From Apteryx mantelli (taxonomy: Eukaryota; Chordata; Aves; Apterygiformes; Apterygidae): 64,000 bases of DNA. Under the pieces are notes generated by a model. It saw only the letters and a list, made by a program, of their open reading frames with translations. It was not told where the DNA came from and made no database searches. Positions 23,001 to 35,000 of this stretch are shown piece after piece. The stretch spans positions 123,351,415-123,415,414 of the forward strand of contig NC_089979.1 in assembly GCF_036417845.1 (NCBI RefSeq), written 5' to 3'. A program made the position numbers and the translations under genes. Position 1 is the stretch's first letter. Every line of letters starts with the position of its first letter.

Positions 23001-25639
23001 ATGGAGGAAACTGAGGCCTTCTCCTTCAGCAGTTTGGGCTTTTAAGTTACTTTCCCATTCCTCTACTTCCTTTTCCCCACCCTCCTAGAAGAAAATGCAA
23101 AAACCTACAACTGCATTTGTGAACATGATAAAGTCAAGTCAGTGGAGCTGCTGATTTTGATTGTGAGGGATTTAGGCCATAGTTTAGTGTAGACAATACT
23201 GTAATATAGCACAAAGCTAGTTCCAAAGAGCCACAGGGGCTTCGCTTTATGAAGTGCACAGTGATGCAACCCTGGCCTGCATCCACCATATTCCTGTGGC
23301 TGACGTTTGCTCAGCTGCTTCAAGGAGCTCCAGTCATGCTTTGTTGCAAGTTATTTCCACAAGGCAAAGAGTGATAACAGTGTCATACAGTTACACTGTA
23401 ATCTCCTTAATGAGGTGGCTTTCTCAAATTACTGGGTGTTGCTTTTTGGTCACTGTATGGTGGGTATCTTTGGAGAAGATTTAATGAGGAAGAAAACTAG
23501 GTCATTCATCACTAATCTGCTTCCAACAATCTCCCACTCTTTGGTTGAATGGAGATATTACAGTAGTTTAGGATTTAACTTGAGGGCTGCTTCTCAGCCA
23601 CAATGTCCTGCCTTTAGCTCCTGTTCTGCCTTTCCATCAGAGGATGTGAAAGTAAGAAAGTAAGACTTTTTGTTCTAAAAACTCTTTCAGCTGTAGCACA
23701 TAAACAGAAGGAAATGAATAGATGTACATCTGGAATGGGATTTCCATTACATCATGGCCAGCTAATTGCAGTTATTTCCATAAAACAGACTTGTTAATGC
23801 ATCGTAACTATTGTTTTGATTTGCATTCCCTCTTTAAAGGAGAGTGAGATACTGTATTTGAAAGATGGCTCTGAGAAAAGGGTAAAGAACACCTGCAGTT
23901 TTTTGTGCACGTAGCAGCATCTGTATCTTTTAACATAATCCCTTGATATTTTTAAGCAATCAGGTCCTATGTTGTTGCTTTTATTCCTTGGCTGTTACTT
24001 AGTCTTATACGGTTACTGCAGTTTTTTTGTTGTTCTACTTTTCATGCATCTCCTTTTAAATAAATAAATAAAGTGGCCTAAATAAGTTAGGATTTAAACA
24101 GCAAGCTAGCCTTTACAATTCATGCATCTTTGATATATATCTTCTGGAGAAGGTCTGAACAGGAAAAACAACTCTTAAAGACAGCAATAACTAAAAAAGG
24201 TTGCAATATATTTTATCTTTTGAAGGCTTCTATTGCATTTCTATGATTCCTTGAAAAGCAGTCTCTTCTCAAGACAATTGCTCTCAATATTAATATCTGT
24301 GTTCATTAACTAGCAATGCTGCATTAAGACATGGGTAAAGATTCAAATGGGAACAACTGCAAATATCCACAGATGCTACTGAACACCTTAAAAGGAGAAT
24401 TTTCAATTGCTTCTATCTTTATAAGCCCTGTCTCCCTCAGGCCACCGTATAGTCTAGTCACATATGAGGCTTTGGCATTATTAAGCCAGTTTTGAGATAC
24501 TAGCAAGGAAGAAAACAAAACAAAAAGGGAAATTCCTTCAGAATATGTTTTATGAAGAGAGATGCTGGCCTCTCTAATGGAATCTTATAAAGCACTAATG
24601 TGAAAACTAACAATAAAGGTGGGGGGACTCTTAAGTGGTAACAGTAAATGTTACAGCATACACCTATCTGATCAGTCCTACATTTGGTTGATGCTGCCAA
24701 CAGAGCTGGTGTTAGACTCATCCCAACCCCAAGCAGAAGCTACGGCACACCCATAGTGATACCTCACTTATTTTAGTGGAAACTCCCATGCCTTGGGAAT
24801 TACAGGACTTGCCCTGCTCATTTGCCTCTGAAGCCAATTCCTGCAGTCAGGCATTGTTTAGGGCACAAACAAGTCTGTACTACTCTGCCTCTCAGGCTGC
24901 CTGGCTACCCGATAATGTTTCTCTAACTTATATTTTCTCACCAGGATAGATTATGCTTATGGCCTGTTGGTGAACATTCAACATGGAACATGACTAGACT
25001 GTTTTTTTTTCTGGCCCATACCCTCAGGGGAGTTAAAAATAATGCTCTGGCTCTTGGGTCCTTGTAACACATCTTTTCCCTTAATTGTGCACGTTCTGGA
25101 AAATGCATCTTTGTTCCATTTCTTAAACACATAAACTTCACATAACCAAAGAACACATCAAACTAAGGTTTAGAAAGAAAATTGACACATTTTCTATCTG
25201 CAGATTGTACCTAACTGAATTTAAGTAAGTATATCTTGACTAGGAAGGACCACAAAACTTCTGCAAATACTATGTTAATAACACAAAAGTGACTGTAATA
25301 CACCTTCACTTATATATAATGGACTTGGTATACTCCTTCCATGTAGATGCCAAAAGTTGTAGCTTCTTTTAAAAGATGGTCTGGGCAAAGGTATGGGAGT
25401 ATATTAGTAAAGAATCTGTGGGGATACTGGTTTTATCTTGTTATTAACAGAGAACGCAAACACTGAAAGCTATGATTAAAAAAAATTTTCTGATATCATA
25501 ATCTCAGGTGACAGCAGGAAAACAAATCATCTTTTTAACTCTTAACAAGCAGCGCTGGTCTGATGTACTTCACAGAGCTGTGAACAGCCCCAAGCCCGCG
25601 ATACCGCTGCACACCCGCAGGCACCATGCACATCTCTAG
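20066..25639. other. Intergenic region between DYNC1LI1 and CMTM6
   Basis: AT-rich, with no supported gene. It contains (TA)9 at 20765-20782 and a spare AATAAA at 21411-21416. Open frames here are short and show no known family. Distal DYNC1LI1 3' UTR or CMTM6 upstream control elements could lie in it, but no motif shows this. Confidence 0.6.
20765..20782. repeat. (TA)9 microsatellite
   Basis: Nine perfect TA units. Confidence 0.9.
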
Positions 25640-25669
25640 GCATTGAGGCGCACGCACGCACGCACCCTC

Positions 25670-25709
25670 CACGGCACGGCACGGCACGGCACGGCACGGC
25701 ACGGCACGG
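25670..25709 (+). repeat. (CACGG)8 pentanucleotide tandem repeat
   Basis: Eight perfect 5-bp units, preceded by a short (CGCA)n run at about 25650-25664. It sits about 235 bases upstream of the CMTM6 start codon in the CpG island. Confidence 0.95.
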
Positions 25710-25942
25710 GCCCCCCCAGCCCGCGCCGCCCCCGCCTGGCGCCCACCGGCCCCGCCCGCGGCGGGGGAGCGGGCGGCGATGGCGCCCGCCGGGACCTTTC
25801 CCCGTCGCGCTCGCCGCAGGAAGCGCCTTTGTCCTGCCGGGCCAGGCGGGGCCGCCGCCGCCGCCTTCCCCTTCGCCTTCCGCTGCCGCCGCCCTTTTGC
25901 TTTCGCTTTCCCACAGCTCGGGAGCCCGGCAGCAGCGCGGCC

Positions 25943-26065
25943 ATGGAGAACGGGGCCGTCTACCAGGAGACCACCGAGCCGCAGGGCAAGCCGCCCCGCC
26001 GCCCCTGCGGCTGCACCCTGCGGCACCTGCACGGCCGGCGGCGGGCGGCCAAGGCGCTCCAGGCG
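25943..26065 (+). CDS. CMTM6: CMTM6 exon 1
   Basis: 41 codons: [18 protein letters not shown], then Arg/Cys-rich sequence to AKALQA, with donor GCG|gtgagt. G at -3 and +4 supports this ATG. The cytosolic part differs from human after residue 7. Confidence 0.93.
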
Positions 26066-29000
26066 GTGAGTCCCCCCGTAGGACTCGGCGCAGGAGCAAT
26101 AATAGCTAAATCGGTAAAACGTCGCCCCCCGCACACCCCTTTCGTGGAGGTGTGAGGCGAGCGGCGTCCGGTGCCGCTGGAGCAGCGCGGCGGGGGGTGG
26201 CCGCGCTGCCCCTCCCCCCGCCCCGCGCGCTGCACGTGTCGGTTGAGCCCCCTCGCGGGGAGGGGGGAGGGGAGGAAACCCCGCGCCCGGTAACGGCCCG
26301 AAGCGGGCGGCGGTGGCGCCACACGGAGGGCAGTTACCCATCCCAGAGGCGAGCCCTTTCCCCCCCCTGGCTCCGCACTTGTGACTCTCCGTTCCCGTTG
26401 CGGCTGACTCCGTGGCTTGCATGTTTTACAGGTATCCTTGTTTGCCTTTAAAAGTGCGGTTCTGGTACAGAAACGAGGCTGTTGGCTGGTCTCCTTCAGG
26501 ACAAAACCTCTCCCTTAAAAGTAAAATTTCAGACTCGCCGAGAAAGTGCAGGCTCGTAGGGATGTGTTCAGTATTCACAGTATTCAAAGGAATTATTTCC
26601 ATTGATCAGAAAAAGAATTCACTTGATCAGAAAGCCTAACTTTAATTTAAACCTAGAGGAGGGAAAAGCCTGTATTTGCTGTGGTTTACTAAGTTTCACA
26701 CAGGTAAAACTAATCTGGAAAACTGACACTGATTTAGAATACCATCATTTCAACAGATTCCAATTGCTTTGTGATGGAGACACAGTATGTTTAGTTTCTT
26801 TGTCATTTCTAGCTGCAAGAGCGTGTGCTAAGATCTGACAGTTGTGCGTGTTGTGTGACCGAGATTACAGACTGCCATCCAGTGTGGTTCTGCTGCTTGG
26901 TACCAGTATAATCTAAAATTAAACTGGACAGAATCGTCGGGGAAAACTTAGTATTTTCTTCCGAGGGCCACGCTGGATGAAAGTAGGAGGTGGAGACCTT
27001 TGACTGAACGTCAGCATAGGACTACAAAATTGGGAAGGACTTAACCGGGTCCTCAGACCCAAACCTACCCCCCCCGCCACCCCGACAGCCCGTTGGTAAG
27101 CGCAGCAGGCTGTGCTAATCCATGCTAAAATTGGTGAGTGTGTTTGCCCCCTGCCTTGTGGTAGAAAACTGCGCCAGAAACTCGCTGTGTCGATGGTGAT
27201 CTGTTGAGTAATGCGTGAGACATTGCAATGCGTTGTTTCATGTTGGGCAGCCCTGCGCCCCCCAGGGAGTGCAAGGACCATGCGCTGGTTGCTTTTCGCT
27301 ATGTGCAACATCGCTCTTAAGTGCGGTCAGCTCCTGGGCGCCCGTTTCGAACAGTGCTGGCGCGGGGTCACGGATAATGATGTGAGGAGCATCAACCCAC
27401 GGTGGGATGGGGCAGCTGACTACAAATGCGTGTCAGTGTACATTTTCCAACCAGCCAAGTGGCTTTTTTAGTCAGATGTCTCATGCTCATAGGAATCATA
27501 GGTGATTTCCAACCCTTTCTCGTTGCTCCACCATTGCAGAAAAGAGAATGTTTCAGTTTTTTAAACTTTGTTTTGCACATAGTCAAGAAAATCAACCAAA
27601 AACTGCAGAACTGAGTGCTGGTAAAGGTAACACTAATACTGCCAAAAATAATGTTTCCTAAGAGTGTTTAAATCACACCCAAGAATGCTTCAAGCAAATA
27701 TAGGGCATAACCTTTTTACTTTATCTACTACAGATTGTTAAAATAAGATTTGTTCAATATTGCTCCCAAACAAATATTTCATTTATGTAAGTAGTTTCAC
27801 TATCTAAAATATACCATTGCATAGGCAAATTTACTGATGTACTGAAGTCTTCAGTTGCTTACCTGAACAGAGGCATCGTTTAAAAAGCTCTTCTAGGTAG
27901 GAAAAAGGAGTATTATTATGGCCTGTCCTTAATAATGGGTAGCTGCTTGATATGCTCCTGAAAAATTAGCACTTTGTGGCCTGAACCTGTCCTTCAACAT
28001 GAGGAAAAGAAAAGGGACTTACAGTTGCTCACCCTTGTAATTTCCAAAAGGATTTTTTCTCTTTTTGATTCTATTTACCAAAATGCACAGATCTTTTGAG
28101 TTCTTCATCAAAGCACCTTAAACAAACCTCGGAAATTCCTGAAGGTAAAGCCTCAGTATCTCCAATAAGAGGAATGCTCCCGTTTTAGGAAAGAATTGAT
28201 TTTTGGAATTGTCAGTGATTGTGATAGTTGTTACCATGTATTAGCCTTGTGATTAAAATAGTGATTATTAGATATTATTAGGACTGTACACTAATAATCA
28301 CTTGTGCAGACACTTGTACTAAACAGGCTATTGCACTCAGAAAATCATCGGTGTCTTTATTATAGAAGTGATCAAATATTTTTTAAAATACTTTGAAACC
28401 ACCTGCAGAAACTGTTTTCCAGACCTTAAAAATGCTTTTTTTCTTCTGATTAGTAATTGCATGTATTGTAATCTTAGCCTGTCTTTTCAAAACTTTTTTG
28501 TGCGAGTATAACAAAAATATAACTGCCAAAAGGATGCTGAGAGGTATGTTTATTGCATGGGACTGTAGATTTGTCTATATAGATAGAATTTTTTTAAGAC
28601 CATGATTGGTTCAAATTCTGCACGAAGTTAGATGAAATAGTGCATATTGTGCGAAGATTTGGGTACAAATTAACACTTTATCTAAAGTAGCGGTGCTTGT
28701 TATCTAGAATTGTTTTACTTAAAAAAAAAAAAAAAAGCCCTAACTGGAAAGGAAAATTATAGTTTAACCTTAAACATTTGCCCTTTTTCTGAGCTGCTTG
28801 CTCTCTACAGTAGCCCTGATCATGGAGACTTAGAGAATCAGTACGTGCACAATTCTGAACTAGAAGATTTCATGACGGGAATATCACTGCTGAGCATTTT
28901 AACAGCAGTGGTTAACCTGTTGCAGGCTTGTTGAAAAGTTTGTTCATTTGCTTTATTTTTATATCATTCCTTCATAGCCTTTCACTTACTAAATCTGCTT

Positions 29001-32000
29001 TAGAAACTTGACGTTTGTGCAGAAACTCTTCCAACAGTAATAATGTCAGTATCAATGCGTAGCTCCTTGCTGTTGAGGGACAGAGCAAGATACTTGATTT
29101 CTGGCGTACCCATGGACAGGTGGGGCTAATAATTCCAAAAAATGATAAAAACCCCTTGCAGCTTCAGCGATGCTCTTCCCTTTACAGCACACAAGGCTGG
29201 CAAAGGGTGCACTTGCATGGCAAGGTGTGGATGTACCCGCCGAAAGCGGCGAGCATGGGGCCGCTCTCTGTGTCCGTTCGCACCCCCGGGCCCACCCCCG
29301 CAGCTCTGGGCTGCGTGCTGCCCCAGCTGCTGCCTAACCTTGTCCCCCCGCCAGCGCTGGGACGGCATCTGCAGCCACGTGGGAGGGAGCGGCGGCGGCT
29401 GCCTACTCTGGTCTTCGAGGGTTACCGTCGTCTTCATCATGCAAGAGCCTCCACCGTGAAGGTTTGGCTCTCAGGAAAATGAGGAGCTGAGAGCAGCCTC
29501 TCTTTGCTCATTATTGATAGTTCAAAAGCAGTAGCGATGGCCTCTGCGCATGCTGCTAGGTGGAATCGCTGTGGAGGAGGTAATTATAAAAATCGAGCAG
29601 AGGAAGCTTCTGCTACTTCGTGTAAGTCCCTAGAAGTCTGTATGGACCCCAGGACCAATGCTGACGTATGAAGCTGGATCTCCTGGCAGGAAAGTTCTTG
29701 AGAAAGTGAATAAAATACGTGGAATCTCCTGGCTGTGTTTAAGAAGGCCAGTGTATTTATACTGTGTCTAACAGTGGGATGTTATTAAAATGCAAATGAG
29801 TAATATCGGAGAGACAGTAATCTGGCTAATACTAGAAAAAACTTCTTACTATGTTACATAGCTGTACATATATAAACTGAAGTTAGAAACTACTCTTAAC
29901 AGGAACTAAAACGATGCTTTTTTTGTGGTAGGACAAGAGAGTAATCCCTTTAATGTTCTTTATTGTGATACCAAGGAGCAAATTAAGAAACCCAACCAGA
30001 ACTCTGGCAGCTTGTGAACATGCTGTTGATGTCCAATGTGGGACTGCACTTGATAAATCGCATTTATTTGATACTGAACCCTTAATAAGTGTTCTTTGAG
30101 TATGATTTTTTTTTCACTTAGTTGTACACTCAGCTGAGAGGCTTTTCGCAGTCATTTAGATCATATTATGGTTATCTGTGCTTCTAATTCTGTTAAGCGC
30201 ATATTTCTAAAAAAGCCCTTATTTCTTTTCTTTTCTGTTCTGTTTTGTCTCTGGTTAAAGTTATGACATTCAGTTTTCAGTGCTGATAAAAGGAGCTATA
30301 ATTATATATATAACGTATGTTCTAAATGACCTTGTGCCAAATGTGAAATCAAAAATAATTGGACACAGCTATAATCAAATATTTTGAAATTAAGAAAACT
30401 CCTCACTTAAAAATTGGAAGTTCAGAGTTGAAAATATTCCTTGGACATCCATTATAATGACTGAACTAGGTGTGAGGGTTCCTGAGAAATGGCTTACCAG
30501 CAGCTCCATGAGAAAAGGGAAGTATGCTGAGGCCTGACTGTAATATTTGTTTCTCAACTCGTGTGCTCTTTCCCCTTCTGAGCTCCTGTTTACTTTTATA
30601 TGGTTGCATATTCAAAACCTGATGTTTTGAAGAGCCCTTCTGAAGTTTGGCTTAGTGGGGGAACTTACAGTTCCCACGTGCTGAATTGCTTTTCTTATTT
30701 ATACTGTCAGAAAGCTGAAACCAAAGGCTTGTCATTTTCCAAGCGCAAGACCCAGATAAAGCATCTGCAGTTCCTTGTACGTGCCGGTAACTGGGAAATG
30801 ACAATTCTGAATTCTAGAGTTTGATTTCTTTTTTTTTTTTTAAGAAGCACTGTTGACCTTTTTATTGCATATGTATGCTTATTTAAAATAGGATCATTGT
30901 CCTTATGTCATTCTTGATTTTATGACCAAGTCTGATTCTCACTAATTGTTTTGTTTTGTTTTAATTTGGTAAACTCTTTACTACAAGGATCTATAGCCCG
31001 TGTCAACTTTATAGGATGAAGGAAATGAGCAAAGTGACCAAAATGAGAGAACATTTAAATAAAGCACAGCTTTCATGTACCATAAAATAGTAGAAAAAGC
31101 AACAGCAGATCTATAGTGACTATTCAGAAATTCACTTATATCCTTTCTTCTGAAAATACTGTTGCGGGAATGTGAACATAAGCTTCTGCATAGATTAAAC
31201 ACTGTCCAACATAGTTTAAACATAAAAACTTCCTTATGCCATGGTTCCTAGAAATGCAGCCGAGCTGCTTTTGTTACTGAGTCATAAGCACACAAGCAAT
31301 TAGCTGTATCTACTTTCTCTGAAGTTTATCAAGGGAGGTAACATCAGCAGGGTAACAACTTTCAGGGAGGTAGTTGATTAGATCAGTATCTGCTGGGATT
31401 TTTGTTGTTATTGTTGGAATTTTTTTTTTTTATGCATTTAAGATTAAATACAGGTGTAAGTAGTAAGAAGCAGCATTTTTGCTGCTTCTGCCTGGACTGC
31501 CCTCTCTCCCTGCTGTCTACCCACTCTGTTTCCACCTGGCAGTTGCAAAACCACTGACCAGGGATCTTCACCAGCCAGGCAACAAGCCTGGGTTCGGTGG
31601 TGCATGCTCAGCTTACCCAAATGTAGTTTATTGATTAACAGCAAGTGTAAATTGTGTTGCCATGTAATTTTTATGCCTGTAATAAAATAGCACAGAATTG
31701 TACAGGGATCTTTTTAGACTGAGGATTTTTCTTACAGCTGTCTTCATTAATGTTGTTATCAGAGATGTCTCTTTGCTGAAGATATTAATGACTTGATCTA
31801 ACTCAGGTATGTTATTTGTTTGCAGCTTTTCTCTCTTCTGGCAGTTATTTGTGAAGAAATTGTGGAGAATTGTATCAAGTGTGGTGGACTTTACTTCTTT
31901 GAATTCACAAGCTGCAGTGCACTTCTTTTGAGCCTCCTGATACTGTGTGTGTATTGTACTACTGCATATGAAACATTTGGGAAAGCTGAAGTAGACAGAG

Positions 32001-35000
32001 TGGTAAGGAAAAAAATATATTTTTTTAAGCTTAAAAACAAAGGTTTTTTTAAACAAACCATTTGATGTAAGTGCTTAAAGACTACTGTAGAATAAAAAGA
32101 CTGCGGAAAGAATATTTTTTCTTCAGTGTTTAAAGGGTAAAGTGAAGTTCCTTATATTATAGTTAATAAATAACTATAATATAAACTATATATTATATCT
32201 ATTTATTATATTACACAATAATATAATAAATAACCCCCCTCGACTTTAAGGGTACATCTTATATTATAAACTTTTTCAAATTTGTCGTGTTGAGATATGA
32301 GGTGTTTAAGCTGGGGCATGGAATCAGGAAAGTAACTGGTCTCTGCTGGAAACAGCAGACATGTTTTTCCCTGCTAGGGCACACGTTTTCTTTGGTATGG
32401 TTAAGTTTCCTATAGTCTCTTTAGAGCAGAAGGAACCATTAGGAACAAGAGATTTATCCTGCTGCATTACACAGACCATAACATCTTACAGTTTAATTCT
32501 GGTGTCTGCATTTCTGGGGCTGGGCCTTTCTTGCAATAAGTTGTTTCCTTTGCTATGGCAGATTTCATATAACATCATGTTATGAAAGAGCCTTTTTTCC
32601 CTTCTGTATGACAAAAGAAACAAAAGAACGCTAATTTTAAAAATACTCATTTCTCCTCCTATCCCAGGAAGAGGATTTTTTCCTCCCTTTCCAAGATTGT
32701 ACAGGGGGGAGGGTAGGAGCAGAGGGAGAACCAGAGTTCAGGTTTCGTAAAATGTGAGACAAACGAAAACGTTGCTTTTGTTAAATTCTTATATTTCAGT
32801 GGAAACAGATTTTTCACTAAAAAAGCAAACTATTGCTACAAAAGCCCAATGGAATTTTGAACCTGAAGTGAACTGATGTGACATTTTAATTTTTCTTGCC
32901 AAGAGGCATAATATAAATAATGCCGAGTCAGTTATGATATTAATGTTTTAATTCCTGATGTTAGTGATGTGGGCAAAGACATATGAGAAGCACTCATCCC
33001 TTTCTATGTTCCCTGCCCATAAAGGTGTGGGAGCTAATAGCCCATCACAATATTTTAGAAACTTTCTGAGGGAATCTCTGACTCAGGATCTCCTGTGTAG
33101 CTCGTTGGATTATTGATACCCATTTTTCTAGTGTATTTTTGAACCCCTTTGTATTTTTGATTACTGCTGTGTTCTGTGGCAGTGAATTCACAATGTAACT
33201 ATGCACTGTGGGTACTGGTATTTGCTTGCCATTTGATGATTTCACTAGACAGTCTTTGTTATGGAGTGAGACAGTGAATTTTTCTTCTGTACTCATCTTC
33301 TCCATGGCTTAAACGATTTTATAGATATCTATCGTGTTCCCATCTACAGTTATTTCAAGTTGAAGAATCATAGTATAGTAATCTCTCCTCATACAAAAGC
33401 TGTGTTGTATGTATGTGTGGTCCTCTGTTGCTCTTCTGCATACTGGATTTTCCTTCATTTTTAACATAAAATAGACAATATGAAGCTTCACTTGTGCTTT
33501 CTCCGTAAATGCCTTACAAGATCTTTGTCTTGGCCTTTCAAGTCTCCATACGTTTTAGTGTCATGAGCTGGTGCTAATTAGACCACTGTGATCTTGTTGG
33601 TATGAATCAAACCTCTTATCTACTACTATGGTAAGATTTTAGGACTTGTGTGAAAGTCTTTCACACAAACTAACACTACACACTACTACATACTACTACT
33701 AACACATAATCACCATTTTATATATATAAAAATATACTATATATGTGTGCATGTGTGTATATATACACACATATATATGCACATATATACATACATACAT
33801 ATAAAAGCATATAAGCGAGAGAGAGAACAGAGTATACTACCAGCATGATAGCTGGAACTTGCCTGTTTACAATATCTATTTTTCTAGTACATGTAACCTA
33901 CCTCCTTTTTGATACTAATCATACTCATTACAGTTAATGCTTTTATATTTCCAAAGATACAGTGGTGGCACTAAGCTGATCTGTACAGCTAGTGAGAATA
34001 TTACAGAATCACAGAATCACAGAATCGCTGAGGTTGGAAGGGACCTCTGGAGATCATCTAGTCCAACCCCCCTGCTCAAGCAGGGTCACCTAGAGCACGT
34101 TGCACAGGATTGCATCCAGGCAGGTTTTGAATATCTCCAGAGAAGGAGACTCCACAACCTCTCTGGGCAACCTGGTTCAGTGCGCTGTCACCCTCACAGT
34201 AAAGAAGCTTTTCCTCATGTTCAGATGGAACTTCCCATGGTTCAGTTTGTGCTCGTTGCCTCGTGTCCTGTTGCTGGGCACCACTGAAAAGAGTCTGGTC
34301 CCATCCACTCGACACTCTCCCTTCAGATACTTGTACACATTGATAAGATCTCCTCTCAGCCTTCTCTTCTCCAGGCTAAACAGGCCCAGCTCTCTCAGCC
34401 TTTCCTCATAAGAGAGATGTTCCAGTCCCCTAATCATCTTTGTAGCCCTTCGCTGGACTTGCTCCAGTAGTGCCACATCCCTCTTGTACTGGGGAGCCCA
34501 GAACTGGACGCAGTACTCTAGATGTGGCCTCACCAGGGCTGAGTAGAGGGGGAGAATCACCTCCCTCGACCTGCTGGCAACACTCTTCCTGATGCACCCC
34601 AGGATACCATTGGCCTTCTTGGCCACAAGGCCACATTGCTGCCTCATGGTTAACTTGGTGTCCACCAGCACTCCCAGGTCCTTCTCAGCAGAGCTGCTTT
34701 CCAGCAGGTCAACCCCCAACCTGTACTGGTGCAGGGGGTTATTCCTCCCTAGGTGCAGGACCCTGCACTTGCCTTTGTTGAACTTCATGAGGTTCCTCTC
34801 CGCCCACCTCTCCAGCCTGTCCAGGTCTCTCTGAATGGCAGCACAGTCCTCTGGTGTATCCGCCACTCCTCCCAGTTTTGTATCATCAGCAAACTTGCTG
34901 AGGGTGCACTCTGTCCCTTCATGCAGGTCATTGATGAAGAAGTTGACCAAGACTGGACCCAGTCCTGACCGCTGGGGGACACCGCTAGCTACAGGCCTCC

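Larger units (their letters stand above)
25640..26420 (+). promoter_or_regulatory. CMTM6: CMTM6 CpG-island promoter region
   Basis: A sharp change from AT-rich sequence to a dense GC/CpG block surrounding the CMTM6 start codon. It contains a CCCCGCCC Sp1-type box at 25750-25757, a (CACGG)8 repeat at its upstream edge and no TATA box. The transcription start is not determinable; I expect it between about 25750 and 25930. A pyrimidine tract ending in cccacag lies at about 25900-25917, 26 bases before the ATG, and could be a 5'-UTR splice acceptor. Confidence 0.8.

Noticed and set aside
25535-26422. 295-aa minus-strand open frame through the CMTM6 CpG island
   Set aside because: It runs antisense through exon 1 and the CACGG repeat (giving repeated AVPCR units); low stop density in GC-rich DNA explains it.
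27211-27471. 86-aa open frame in the GC patch of CMTM6 intron 1 as an exon
   Set aside because: No matching splice phase with exons 1 and 2 (which join directly) and no resemblance to a known protein.
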